Part shown: positions 1-12,426 of the stretch, piece by piece
Numbering within the stretch: the stretch's first letter is position 1
Layout: every line of letters begins with the position of its first letter
Origin: Rutstroemia sp. NJR-2017a BVV2
Taxonomy: Eukaryota > Ascomycota > Leotiomycetes > Helotiales > Rutstroemiaceae
Assembly: GCA_002946415.1 (NCBI GenBank)
Contig: NJPS01000041.1
Span: 310,001-374,000, forward strand
Reading direction: 5' to 3'
Length of the DNA: 64,000 nt
Notes under the pieces: model-generated
Database searches by the model: none
What the model was told of the DNA's origin: nothing
Seen by the model: only the letters and a program-made list of their open reading frames with translations
Translations under genes and position numbers: made by a program

Positions 1-831
1 ATGCAACATGCAATCATTTCCATGTTTATGCAGGAGAACCATGCCTGTTTCAAGCCCGATAACTACTTCTTTATCAATGGGTGATTTCTTTCCAGGTAGG
101 TCTTCCGGGTAGAAAACTGTTTCCCCCCCAATGCACCCAGTCGCCGGCGAGGTGAGATAGAGGAGAAGTGTCCAGGTTGTTTTGGCCTGTGCGGGTGGTG
201 TTGTGGGGAGAGTGATGAGGTTGGATTCATCGTCTAGGAGCAACGTCAATTGGAGAGGGAGAATGGAAGTGGAGGGGATCTTACAGTGGCAGTCGAAGAA
301 CTGTCCTTTTGTGTACCTGTATATTCGTATGGCAGGATTCAATCCGATTGTCTCTCCACCCCTAAACGTAGACCTCAATTAGAACCTGCCCTGAAAGTCT
401 TCAAATCACATGACATCTCCCTCCTCGTCCAATCTCACGTACCATAATTCTCTCCTCTCCTCCTCACTCATCTTCTCATCCTCATCCTCCCACTCCCTGA
501 TAATCTCTCCCATGATCAGTTCCCGTAGTCCAGTCTCCCTCCATAACCGTTCAGCAAAATTCCAATCGTCAACCTTAAATCGATCATTCACACGGAGCGC
601 ATCCCCTTTCTTAGGTTTCCCGGGTGTGGTGGTGAGAGGAAGGCTTTTAAGGAAGGAGACGTAGTCTTTGCAGAGCTTGGCTGGCCAGAAATTCGGGATG
701 GTGATTATTTGAGAGGGCACGATCGTGTTCAGGGTTAAGGAGGAGGGAGGAGGAAGGGGAGAGAATTTAGGCCAGTCGGGGGGTGGGGACGTGGGTGTTG
801 CGGTGGAGGTTTTGGGTTTCTTGGGGGGCAT
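1..831 (-). CDS. 2OG-Fe(II) oxygenase (5' part, runs off left edge)
   Basis: Non-haem iron, 2-oxoglutarate-dependent dioxygenase of the prolyl-4-hydroxylase-like fold; substrate not predictable. Exons read from the sequence are 831-410, 361-285 and 233-1 (introns 409-362 and 284-234, both ending YAG). The window holds 244 codons and the gene continues to the left. The N-terminus is Pro/Lys-rich (starts MPPKKPKTST) and probably disordered. The core reads NPAIRIYRYTKGQFFDCHYD, giving the HxD iron pair at residues 166-168. Its codons span the second intron. Then come TWTLLLYL, GGETVFYP, and near the edge GMVLLHKHGNDCMLH. The last visible His (residue 244) fits the distal iron ligand of this family. 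The Arg that binds 2-oxoglutarate would lie outside the window. Family call is strong; the first intron's donor (gtgatt) is the least certain splice. Confidence 0.88.
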
Positions 832-1824
832 AGTGAGGTGTTTTGTTTGTTAGGAAGAAAGATATGGAGTGGAATGAGGCATGAGTATGGAAGAATGAAT
901 ATTGATCCAAGCGCTTTATTTATGTCGATTTTTTGTTGTTGCCTGTTGTTGATGGAGATCTTGCTCGTATGGACATGCAGCTGGTTGTGGTGTAGGGTAC
1001 GGTGACCGGAACTTTTATGACAGCTCGCTCGGGCGATTGCCCCACTAAGGGGTGCACTAAAACCCACTTGCCATGTAGAACCCGGACATAGATTTCTCTG
1101 ATCAAGTCAGTCGTGGTAAATACGATTGTTTATAATTTAAAGGCAGAGAATCCAGCGATGCAGATCTCAAGTCGAAACCCCAGAACTGCATTGTCAATGG
1201 AGTACGGAAAATCGAAAGCTTAAAGCTGGTTTGTGCGGTCTCCATCCTTTGACGTCAACTGGGCACCCTCCTCTGCGGATTTTCAACATGCCATTATTCG
1301 AATGTTATATTCGGATCATTCCCATTATGTCATATATTTAACTGAGTATTGCTGCCAAGTCTGAGAATTTCCTGTCAATTCCAAGTGGAAGAAATTCAAT
1401 AGTGTCGGTGATCAGCACTGTTATATTCTCGTCAAGTGACGCCAGAACAGGAATGACAGACGCGCATACACAGAAGACGCGCGGAGTAACTATGTCTAAA
1501 ATATTGAGGCTCAGCTAATCATATCAAGGTCTGGACTCTGCCGTGGAATGTTGGAGTACTTGGTATCGTGCTGAAACGCAGCTATCACATTCACATTCCA
1601 CGGCTACACCTCGCTGCCGAGAAAGTTCAAATAGCAGCCAAGTACGCGTGCGCGTCGTCATGAAATGTTCCAGTTAACACTCTTATATGCCAATCGTTGA
1701 ACGATTTCTCATTCTGTCCAGCCTTCTTATTTTCTCCCTTTCGCGCCCTTACAGACTTGGATAGTCGGATCTCAGTTACTCTTTTTCTTTACTGTTTCAA
1801 TATACTCAAGTATCACCGGCAACC
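832..1824. other. Intergenic, divergent promoter region
   Basis: About 1 kb between two divergently transcribed genes. No ORF with an ATG start and coding character was seen, and no RNA gene. The last 100 bases before 1825 are pyrimidine-rich, as in fungal promoters and 5' leaders. Confidence 0.6.
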
Positions 1825-3004
1825 ATGTTGCCTCTTTTGCTTACTTGGATGCTGTGCATCCCAACCATCAACGCTTCGCGGCATCCTGTTCGGTTGACCA
1901 CTGTCGCGAAGGGCAAACTGGTTGACACTTCTTCCACCTCGACTGGGATCAACTCGACGTTTCCATGGCCGACAACAAAATGCATCACGCCGACGATCAC
2001 GTCTCAGGGGATGAGTGTTACGCATATCATTCCCCTTTACGAAGTTTGTAACTTGCCTGGAACAAATACGACATCCTGCTCGCCATCCTTCACAACCAGC
2101 ACAACTACCACATGCTCTACCGTCTTGACTGGATATTTCCAGAGACACACCGTCAGCGAATGTGATGAGATTGTCACATTTTCCTCCCAATTCGACTATG
2201 CTCTCATCACCACACCAATACCAACCACTACAGTCCCCGCAGCACGGAAGAGAGAAGACTCAGTACCGGATATGACGACCTATGTACAAAACTTCACAAC
2301 ATACTACGCCGCAACATGGCAGTCCATCGCAGCCAACGATCCCTCCGCGATTCAAGTCCGAATTTGCGGAACTGATATAAACGGAGATATGACCTGCACA
2401 ACCATCACCGAAGTCTGGATCATACGCACCGAATACGTACCCGTGTTCTATTCCAAAGAGATCTCCATCTCCACCGTCGTAACATCAGTAACTTCTCCCT
2501 CCCCTCCCCCTCCCCTCCCCCTCCCTCGCCAACCCACTAATCACCCCCACCCACAGCCTCTAATTCTAGTCCTCGGCCCCTCCAGCAGCCTCACCATCAC
2601 CCCCGGAACATACCGCCTCCAAACCCATCTCACATCCTCCTATCTCACCCCCACGAACCTAACATCCACATCCACGATCTCCGACGCCGATTCAACCATC
2701 ACAACAACCATCACCGGCCCCGGTAGCACATTCACCCAACATCTCCGCTTAGCAGCGACTCCCGTCTCCGTGGAGGAGCAGGGTGTCGAGCCGTAAGTTG
2801 TTCCTCTTGTATGTTGGGCTGGCTGATTCTGATTGAGGGATTTAGTACTACTACTGTGCGGTCTACGACGACGATTACGAGGACTACGACTATTACTCCT
2901 ACTATAACTATGACTATTACTCCGGTACGTATTAGATGAGTTCATTCTCTCAAGGCTCGTGCTGACTGGTTTAGACAATCACTGTGGATCCTACGTCTAG
3001 CTAG
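1825..3004 (+). CDS. Secreted Ser/Thr-rich protein, function unknown
   Basis: Exons 1825-2792, 2846-2924 and 2975-3004 give 358 residues. The first ~17 residues (MLPLLLTWMLCIPTINA) are a signal peptide. The mature protein is rich in Ser/Thr with several NxS/T sequons, so it is probably glycosylated and exported to the wall or outside. Cysteines cluster in the first half (CNLPGTNTTSC, TCSTVL, ECDEIV, RICGTD...MTCTT). The two short last exons encode an almost pure Thr/Ile/Pro tail ending VDPTSS. A Pro-rich stretch at 2488-2556 has a good donor (gtaact), a CTAAT branch site and a CACAG acceptor, and is 69 nt long. It is probably another intron, which would make the protein 335 residues. No catalytic domain recognised and no GPI signal is evident. 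Confidence 0.72.
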
Positions 3005-3802
3005 TATCGTGCAAGGAGTGAGAAGAGCTGGTGTGGAGGGAGTGCTAGTCGGAGCATTGAAGCGGCGTTTTGGAGTTGCGAGTCTGCTGATAGTGAAGCT
3101 GCATTTGCGAGTCTCACTCGCCTGTACATGTATATCTGTTCTCTGTCAGCATTTATTCGTTTACTCATGCATTACATCGATTGATCCCGCCTTAGGAGCC
3201 CCAACCATCATCCCGCGTGAAATCAGCTATTCCATTCCGTTCCCCTTATCCTGTAATCTTACAACACGTGCCTGATTTCAGACCCATCAGTTGTAGCTGT
3301 AAGCTTCTCAGAGCAAATGTTGCATATATCGTGAAGAGATCATTGTGCACATACAACATGTAGCCCTAATAGCCTAGATCTACAAATTCAAAACGTAGAA
3401 AATGATATCAAAAATTATTATTCTTCAGAGTAGCATAGTATGGATGTCTGGTAATACATTCTAGCGCTCGCTCGCTTGCAATTTGCTGTCACTTTTCTTT
3501 CTGTCCAAACCTTTCGAGTCTGTCACACGAAATTCGTTCCCTTTCGCACCGTTCCACCCATTCCCGTCATTTCACCCGTCGTCATCATCGTCAATATCCA
3601 ATCCCAAATCAACAATCATGCCATCCCATCAAATGCCATCCCGAAACTCCGCCTCAAAACGAAAACCTTATCCTCATTAAGATCCGCGACTTTGCGGCAT
3701 CTGGACATTCAATCATTAAACAAGCAAGAAAAAGCACAATATTAACCGCCACCTAGCATCATCAAATCATAACCCATCACCCTTCCCTTCCATCAAACCC
3801 CA
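3005..3802. other. Intergenic, convergent 3' regions
   Basis: Between two convergent genes. Only short chance ORFs; a CACGTG hexamer lies near 3265. Nothing else supported. Confidence 0.55.
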
Positions 3803-6400
3803 CTACCCCAAAACCATCACCTCCTCCTCCCCCCTCCTCCCTAACCTCTCAATCCCCAAAACCTCCTTTCCCCCCCTCCCGAACCCCACCCCCAGCGCAA
3901 ACCTCGCCTCCCCCCCTCTAAAATGTTCCGAGATACTCATCAACCTAGTAATCAAATCCGCCTTCGACCTCGGCGCGCGAAACGCCGCATCATCCAGCAA
4001 CCGGCTCGAATGCACGAAGCTGATGATCTCGGCCGGACAATCGACTTTATGTGGGAGATACATATTTTTCCGGGATGGGAGCAGCAGGAGTAGCGTTAGG
4101 AAGTAGATTATCAGAACAACCAGACATACGTAGAAGGAGGAGAGATTCGGGAGCATGCGGACTTCGCCTGAAGGGGTGGTGAGCGGGAAGAAGATGCCGC
4201 CGGCGAGGACAGGGAGGAGGATGAAGAGGAGGGAGGCGAAGGAGAACCAGGCGACGCGATAGTGCGCATTACCTAGCGCGCTGAAAGTCGTGGAGATGGG
4301 AAGGGTCGCGGTGTAGTCCAGGAGGATTGATTTTTCCGCCGTGGCGCCATTAGGATTTGCGAGTTCGCGCCAGGGCTGCAGTTTGCGGAACGCCATATCG
4401 ATGGGCTGGAACACTAGGTAGAGGATCATACCGATGATGGCGGGAATGAAACTGTAGAGGAAATTCGCTGCGGAGTATCCGGCGCCATTTGGACCTGGGA
4501 GAACTTGTGGGGCGAAACCTTTGCGGACGGCGGTTGAGGGGAGGAATGATATAATTATCAAGGCGAGTAACAGGAAAAACGCTGTTACACACCATAGGAC
4601 GACATATGTATCCTTCAAGAACCAAGGAATATATCTGAACCGCGCAGTGGAATCGTAAAGACCGGATGGGTTTTCCTCCAAGTCATGCTTGCCGCTAAAC
4701 TTCCTCTCCACTTTTCCACCCTCGAGCGTGTACCGTCTCGTTGGAGCTCCGTTTTCACCAATCGCGTAGAAAACCTCCTGAGTCGGGTTAGGCGTCCTCC
4801 AATATCCCAATCGATCACTTCTATCAGCCAGCTTGAGTTTCAACTCCTTTCTCGTCTTCATGATTTCCGTACCCGAATAATCCCTCAAGCTATTGCTCCT
4901 CGGCAGCAAAGCAATAACATCAGCCAACGATCGAGGATCCCACAACAACCCAGTAACTCTCCCAAAGAAAAACGCCCCAACCAGAACGAACCCCATACAC
5001 ATCAAAATGTAAATCGCAACCAACGCCCACGCAATCCCCTGCACCGCCGTCCATTTCCACTGTCCCTCCACCAAAATCACCGAGAACAAGCACCCCAGTA
5101 GCGGAATCGTAAAAACCGAAAGCCACATGCATAAATTCGCGATATTGATCATCGTTGGGCCTTCCCATTTCGGCCACAACATATGTCTCGGCACCACATC
5201 CAGGAACAGGGCATTATTCCTATGTTGCGCATCCTCCATGGCCATTAACGTATATGGCATGATTCTCGTAATAGCAGCCAAAATGCACTGCACGTAGACA
5301 AAAATGCACGCTCCTACCATTTGTGGCAAGAAGCCGAATATAAAATATCGCCCGCTGTAAATCCCCGAATCCCATTTCGCCAGTCCGTCGTGGTACAAGG
5401 TGTATATGGCGCAAAACATAATCGCGGCTGTCATGAGAAGACATAATGTAGTGACGATTATCAGGGAAATCGGTCGGATTATGGTGGGTATGAATTTCAG
5501 TTCTGGGTATCGTCGCGCGTTTGACGGGGTTGGTTCCGGTATAAAGATATCTAGGTCGCTGGTGTTGTTGCTGGTGGGGTAGTTAATCGGTTGTCTTGTA
5601 TTCTCTTCTGTCGGTGGCTGGGTGGACAGAGGGCGGGTGGAGTTAAATCCGAATAATCTAGGCCCAGGTGTAGAACGATGCTTCCTTACTAGAGCCAGTT
5701 CAGCTCTAGTTGGCCGTTGAGGAATGTAGGCTCGGTTCTCATGTGGGATGATTCTCTCCACTGGATAATCATCTGAACTATCCGATGTATTCTGCTGTTG
5801 AGTCTGCTGGTTCCTCTTCCGCCTCTGCTCCTCTTCCTCGTCTCTCGTCAACTGATCTATCGCAAACCGGATGAAGGGCGTATCGTCATTGTTGGGTGTT
5901 GGCACACTTTCGTCTTCGAACCGATCATCCATTTTCCGCTCCCTCTTTGAAGCTTCAGCCTCAAGACTTCTGATGTGTTCCTCGTCAAATTGGACCATTG
6001 TATCGATCGGGTGACGATGCGCAGATGTTCGAGCCGCTCTGATCAAAGGCTCCTCCGTCGAATCTCTTGGGTGCTGGAAACTCGTCGCTGGGGACTGAAA
6101 GCGAGATGGAGGAGTCGCCCACCGGTTCACCGTCGTTGCATCAGAAGAGAGGCTCGAAGGTAGCGAAGGTGTGTTTTCACCGTATTGTATATCCACGGCA
6201 CCGGGACCTGGCAGATCAGAAGTTCTGACTCGTTGTAACAGCGGTCGCCGATCTAGGCAAATCAGATTCGTCAGTCAACGCCTCCAAAGCAAGACACCAA
6301 TAGCAAACGGCACTGTAATCAAGAAGAATGTAATGTAGGTGTGCGTGGGTGAGAACAACTTACGGTTCACGTTCTGTACGTCCAAAGTTCCAAGATTCAT
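3803..6400 (-). CDS. DUF3433 multi-pass membrane protein
   Basis: Exons 6400-6364 and 6252-3803 give 828 residues. The first exon is only 12 codons (MNLGTLDVQNVN...). It was found because the long frame has no ATG near its 5' end and a clear acceptor (gcctag) restores the frame. Residues 1 to ~255 are hydrophilic and probably cytosolic (acidic/Arg/Gln-rich). The rest has two halves, each with pairs of membrane helices, for example FIFGFLPQMVGACIFVYVQ in the first half, and LLALIIISFLP and FIPAIIGMILYLVFQP in the second. This arrangement, including the RFRYIPWFLKDTY segment before a helix, is that of fungal DUF3433 proteins, which usually carry two copies. About eight membrane spans can be seen. 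Biochemical function is unknown. Confidence 0.85.
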
Positions 6401-7821
6401 CTTTCTTCTCCGGTAAGCAGTTACTCCACCAATAGCTCATGCACTTAATTAAGGAATGCATCTTCAAGGTTTCAGCGGAGTAGGTGTACAGTGTACAGTA
6501 TAGTATAATAAGGTGGCAGGTATGGTTAAAAAGATGGCTAGTTTGTGTGTTGGTTTGTTGGTCCACTCAAATGCTCAGAGCGTCATAAACGCCGCCGTGT
6601 AGGACGAAAAGCAGAAGAAAGGTGGCTGGGAAAGGCGCCTATTGCCTGTTTGCCCTCATAGAAAGCAAGGGTTTCTACCTATTATTTACTCTGTACAGTA
6701 CAATGGATTCTCATGAACATCAAACGCGACTCCTATCATTTTCATTTCGGCATCTTCTGTCTTTTCCAGAGCGTTCAGTCAATTGTGATTGGAATTGTGA
6801 AGTTCCATTGTGTCGTACAAGATTTCCCCGCCATTTTCTTTTGGGTCAATGAGGTTCTGCTACGTTTCGCGAGACTGTGGCTCGGCCCCTTTCGCACCCT
6901 CATCTGACGTTCGTCGCCCCATTTGTTCAACACAACTCGGATGTTCATGTCATTTTCCCCTGATCTTTTCTTCTTTTTGCGCTTTGAAGGGATTTTCTTC
7001 TCTTTCAGAGTCATTGACGTATGACCGTAGTTCCGGCACCTGTAGATTAGTAGTTTATCCCTCCCTCGCGGTCGTGAGTCGCTGAAAACCCACGGCCTAG
7101 GATTCTGCGAGGCCTACAAGCGGCCTTGGGCCTCGACAAGGGAAAGAGATCTCTCTTATTCTTCCATGTGAATGTGAATCGCCTTTGTCACTTTTACCGT
7201 ATGATGTATTTATTTTCATTCACTCAACCTTCATGAGCTTCATCGGGCGCATACACCCATTGCCCAACCCGTCGTTCGTCGCATGTGTTGGCACTTGATA
7301 GAGTTTCGCTTCGCACACCCCTCCCTCCTTTCTCTACCGCCTCTGCTCTTTGTCATCATTGCACCCGGATTCAATCTAGCTCGTGATTTCTTCTCACTCT
7401 TCTAGGCCTCGTCTAGATGCCTCCTATTGGAACTTGGACATGCGAGAGAACAATAATGTACGCAATGACAAGACGTCACTGGATTCGGTAACATCATCTC
7501 AAAGCGTGAATGATGTAGACATGGCGTGTGCATTGTCGGTGTGTTTCAACATTAAAAGGCTGCAGCTTCTGTCATCGTATGTTTCAACATTAAAAGGGCT
7601 GCAGGTTCTGCCATCGTATATCCAACACCAATTAGCTATTCCTCGAAAGCTGCGAATAATAGGGCACTCCAAGTAATTATCGTGAATGTGGTAGAAAATG
7701 TGTCATTTCAAAAATATACACAGAAATCAAAACTCCATCCTAACCATGGTATCAAAATGTCCAACTCCAATATATACATAATTTTTCCCATTCCACCCAA
7801 ACCCTCCCATCCTAACCCCAT
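6401..7821. other. Intergenic with a tandem duplication
   Basis: About 1.4 kb with no supported gene. ORFs here lack ATG starts or coding character. It contains the 38/39-bp tandem duplicate listed separately. Confidence 0.55.
7542..7618. repeat. Tandem 38/39-bp duplicate
   Basis: Two adjacent copies (7542-7579 and 7580-7618), each starting tgtttcaacattaaaag and ending catcgta. They differ by one inserted G and a few substitutions. Two copies only, so this is a local slippage-type duplication rather than a repeat family. Confidence 0.9.
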
Positions 7822-8811
7822 CTAATCCAACTCCGCCCTCCCATTCGTATGCAACCCCCTCTCCTCCATCTCCGCGTCATGATCATTTATCACCACCCGC
7901 GGAATATTCAACGTACTACTCCTACTCCTCTCCGCACCCTTCCCCAGTTCCGCCGTCGGTGAGCCCATCCCCATCACCACATTCGGGTCCGAGAAACTCC
8001 TCCGTGTCTGTTTGTACGAATCAAATCTTGTGTCTCGTACATGATTATAGCTTACACGTCTCGGGGTCTGAGTCTCGGTCGGGGTATTGTCTGTATTGGC
8101 TTCGAGATCAACGTCGTCTGCGACGTCAACGTTTGCGAGTGACTTGTAGGCTTGTGGGAATGAGGGTGGAGATTGTTCGACGATTTCGGATGTATCTGAG
8201 AAGCGTTTGGTGTCGACGGCGCGGTATGCGGAGCCGGAGCGGTAGCGGTGGTAGATGAGGGAGCCGTGGATTAGGGGGATGTAGAAGGCGAGTCTAAGGT
8301 AGGACGTTAGTGAGGTGGGGTGAGGGGAAGAAAGGATACATACATTAGTATTACATCGATAATTATGCCAACAATGGCTGGTCTCTGCTGTAATCGCTGC
8401 GAAGAAGATACGAAATCCAGAATGAATAAGGCGGTCCAAAAGGCGCTCTTCAACACATTCATGATTAAGAAAGCAAGAGGATGCAGTTTGCGTCTCAATA
8501 TCATGACCACTTCCGTAATAGTAAGTATCAAGCATAGTCCGCAAAACACCAGATACAGCCAGCCAATACTAGATGTGTCATTAGCACAGCAAAAAGAATA
8601 TATAGTAGCATGGAAATACTCACGCAAGGCTAGCTTTGGTATCCTCATCATCAAAATCATCATCATCGTCCCCATCGAAATCGTCCCGCATCAAGAGCGA
8701 AATCCCCAACGCAATCACAACAAACGTAAACGCCGGCAGCAGAATCTGGATAATCCAGCACGGAACCAGAATAATTCGTCTCCAAGGAGCGTAAGGGTGC
8801 TGACCCGCCAT
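7822..8811 (-). CDS. Four-pass membrane protein, fungal, unknown
   Basis: Exons 8811-8624, 8568-8344 and 8293-7822 give 294 residues. The start is the ATG of MAGQHPYAPWRR, because the frame upstream has no other ATG. Four hydrophobic segments lie at roughly residues 13-40, 63-90, 94-116 and 128-155. The first two are separated by an Asp-rich loop (DDFDGDDDDDFDDED). After the last helix comes a ~140-residue hydrophilic, Ser/Thr/Arg-rich cytosolic tail with likely phosphorylation sites (RRSFSDP, RSRSSTLNIPR). I do not recognise the family. The overall plan (short N-terminus, four spans, long regulatory tail) is common among conserved hypothetical fungal membrane proteins. Confidence 0.75.
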
Positions 8812-10724
8812 CTTGCTTCTTCGGTCTCGACTTTCAAATCCGTGTCTTGCTGTGCTAGCCTTGCAATGTAAATAGCGCACGTACAGAAAACATCTACCAG
8901 AACGAAAACCACCACCGAAGAAGGACACCCCATCTATAATATACGTTTCTCGAACGACAGGTCAAGCAAAAACAATACATACATACATCATGCAGACTAG
9001 GGAAGCACAACCGAGGGATGACTGACTGCGCATCCAATCCACAAGGCACTTTCCACCACGAAATCACCATAAACGTGCAACCCCCCCAGCTCGCTCATCA
9101 ATCAGCAAATTCTCCAGCTACAAAATCTCCATGTTACCGTGCCGTAGGCCCGCAGCACTCATGTCTTCCCCAAGACAACACATCAGTGACACACGCTCAT
9201 CTCGACTCAGCCTCAAGCAGCGTGGGACATAGCGTCTGCTTATAGGTCGCTTGCATACGACGTATATTGTCTGCACCCCACCTCCTCGCCAGCCAAGCTT
9301 TTCTCAGTACGGTAGCAAGGTTCGCGTTCCACAGCCCTGCGCGAAGCAAGAAGCTTATATTAGACAGGCTATCTTCCGTCTTTTTGCCCTCTGATGATGG
9401 AATTAGGATGCGCATCCTAGCATGGAATGAAAAGATCAACTTCTCAGCACCTTCTTCGTTTTGGAGTCTGACAGATGGGTCGGAATATTATGTTTCAGAT
9501 GGCCCTTGCTGCAGCTTTTGCAGAATTAGGGAAGGTTGGTTGTGTTGGGCTGATTTTCTGTAGATCCACTCTTGGTCTGTGCTTTCGGTCTAGCGGGCAG
9601 CTGCACGTGATGGCTTCGTTTGTATCTTGGTAGTGGGTTGATGCTATTTTTGGGTACTTTTGGGCCGTGGTCGCCGTTTGTCAACTGCAGATCTTGTTTC
9701 CTGGGAGGTTTGCATGTGTACTGGGTGGAGAGTATATCTTCATCTTGCATGACTTCCATGAGATAGTGAAGAGTTCTAGAACAGTGATCTCTTTCTCTGT
9801 TACCTAAACGTAAGATTAATAATAAACCCCTCATCCCTCCCTCCAATTCCAGCCCTCTCTTTCCCTCACAATCAATCATCCATCTCCCAGCTAGCCCATC
9901 TCGCGACCATCAATCCATCACATTACTCTCCGCCCTACAAAAGTCTTCTCAATTAAACCCGCCCAGCGACCCTTCGCCACCATCTTCACGTACCTCGCTA
10001 AGCCTCGTCGCCTCCACTATTCCCACGTTTCCTGTACACTTCTCACCGTCTCCGCTGTTGATCCTTCAGGAATCCTTCTTTTGTTTTTTCCTGGTGCCTA
10101 TGTCTGCTGTTCGGATTCATGATGCGCTTTTTTCGTTCCGGGGGCCGGGGATGGGTTACCGAAATTATGGTAAGATGGGCAAGGGAGGGTGGATAGATAT
10201 ACGTCGCTGCGCAGTGCTTTCCTTATTCAGTTATTCAGTTTGTCATTCAAAAAATCATGGATTGGGAATACAGTCATTATTCGAAGTCTCTGAAAAACGT
10301 TCCGATTCCCGCCTCGAACGTTAGACTTTTGCATGTATCATGGTTCCGTGTTCATCGCTGAGTAGATGTGTATGCGTGTCATGCTTGCGACTTTGAGACA
10401 CGAGAGTTCACTCAAAAAACTCTTTTCCATCGCCATTTATGATCAAGTAAATTTGCGTCCACAGCTTTCGGCAGTTGTATGAGCTATTTTTCTTATGCAA
10501 TGTCTCCATTGCGAGAAGCAGAGGTATCCCGACTCCGCTGAAAGATTCGCGTTCGCTCCACCCATCGCCAAGCCACCCACCCTCCTATTTTCAACCGATT
10601 GAAGTTTCTTGGCATTTAACGACAGTTAATGGCATGATATACCATTACAGGGTATAAACTTTCTGAAATTGTGTATCAAGTACCTATATCTTCAAGTCAA
10701 ATCCTACCACTGTATCATTTACTT
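8812..10724. other. Intergenic, no gene seen
   Basis: About 1.9 kb. It contains the promoter of the gene ending at 7822 and the 3' flank of the transporter at 10725. ORFs are short and without coding bias. The 9820-10070 stretch is pyrimidine-rich. No RNA gene identified. Confidence 0.5.
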
Positions 10725-12426
10725 CTACTTCTCCTTCCCTTCCTCAACCTCCCTCGCCTCAACCTTCAAATCCGCCTCCCCCATTTCTCCTTGCCATCCA
10801 TTCGCGACCAAATAAGCCCTAAACTTCTCATCCCTCACGCTCAAATCCTCTGCCGAAACATCATCCACGAAGAAATACGTAACTAATACACCGACCACTC
10901 CACAAATAGCAGCAATGATGAACGTCCATTTCTTCCCCAAATTATCGCGAATGGGCGTGAACGCTTGAGTTCCGACCGCAGCTCCAACTTTTCCCATCGC
11001 GGCGGAGATGCCGTAACACGTGCCTCTTACAGATGTCGCATATGACTCGGAGGACAAGAGACCCAGCATGTCGCCTGGTCCAAGATTTCCAGAACTTTGC
11101 ATCAACCCGTAGAAGACGACGAAAAGGGGTACGATTTTGGTGATCTTGTCGTAGGAAAGTCCGATGATGAGACCAAATACTAGGTAGCCGCTGAAGCCGA
11201 GCATCATGGTATTTTTACGGCCAATACGATCGCAGAGAAGGGCGCCAATGATCACACCGGGCAGGGCAATAGTTCCAAGTAGAAGGTTCCATTCACCAGT
11301 TTTCTGCACAACAGTACTGGGGTTTGACGGGACCACAGAAGCGATGATGGTAGATGAGAAAATTCCGTTGGGGAATGTGACGAAGTCGTAAAGAAACCAT
11401 GCTCCGCAGGTACCGATTAATGACTTCCAGTAGTAGCGAAGCACGAGCTTGTATGGAACATTTCGTTTGATAGCTCCACGGCGATAAAGTGTGCTGTTGA
11501 GCATCTTCAGACGGAAGTAAAAGACCGACAGTGGTAAAAGGCAACCGATACCAAAGCATACACGCCATACCGTGCTGTAATGTTTGTAGTCGCACGCAGC
11601 TAGCACGATGAGAAAGACTGAGACGGCGAGGGGACCACCAAATGATAGCGGTAAATTGGTAACGAGAATGAATACTGGGCCTCGGCTTTTGGGATTGTGT
11701 TGATTGGCGGCTTCTGATGCGGAGGTTGATGATGCTGGGTATTCACCTTGGTTGCATGCATGTTAGCCGTTTGGAATCGATGGCCGCACAAGAATCACCT
11801 TACCTCCTACACCAAATCCTATGATACCTCGTGCAACAGTCATCATCCAAAACATACTAAGAATCTCCATTAGAATGGCTCGATAGGTATTTTCAAACAG
11901 TGCGAAAGTCTCACCCATTGATGGTAACACCGTTCGAAGCTGTAGCTAAGATCCCACCAAAGACTACAAGACTATTAGCGCATACCAGTGCTAGATATAT
12001 CATTTCGCCATACCGATCATCAACGTGGTCAGGATAATCGCGAACTTCCTCCCCAAGTAATCGCAAGTAAGACCCACCGTCACCTGACCAAAGATTTCCC
12101 CAACGAGTAGCGCATTTGATACTTGGGTACTCATACTCGAAGTGTATTGTTTTGGATATTCTTTCTTCAAGACAATGTTTACCATCGTCATGGTATTATT
12201 GAAGTAGCCATCGGAGATCAATGCTGCACCGGAAGCGAACTGCCGCAATTTCAGTTTTATGCATCTTCAATAGTCAAAGGACGAGACTCACGATGGTAAA
12301 TTTGTCAGATAGAGATTGTTTGGCTGGTGACACTACAACCTCGGAGCTCTGAGAGTTGTGCAGTTCATTTGAAGTCTGAGGTGCTGCGGGGGTGGCGAGC
12401 TCGGTCTCCAATTGTTTTTCGGACAT
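10725..12426 (-). CDS. Git1-like glycerophosphodiester/phosphate MFS transporter
   Basis: Plasma-membrane proton symporter of the major facilitator superfamily, closest in look to the Git1 glycerophosphoinositol/glycerophosphocholine permeases. Five exons: 12426-12292, 12239-12014, 11963-11915, 11856-11804 and 11746-10725, giving 494 residues. About 45 hydrophilic residues precede the first helix. Key features are SDGYFNNTMTMVNIVLKKEY in helix 1, the loop DYLGRKF (MFS motif A), and ARGIIGFGVGGEYPASS, the phosphate-family signature where Pho84 has GGDYP. A second motif A-like loop, CDRIGRKN, lies in the C-terminal half. The C-terminal tail is acidic/Lys-rich. Every splice keeps frame and joins conserved segments. 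Likely used for scavenging phosphodiesters when phosphate is low; the exact substrate is inferred. Confidence 0.88.

Noticed and set aside
1000..1200. Possible tRNA-like B-box (GGTTTCGA-type, minus strand near 1175)
   Set aside because: Does not match GGTTCGANTCC and no cloverleaf could be built.
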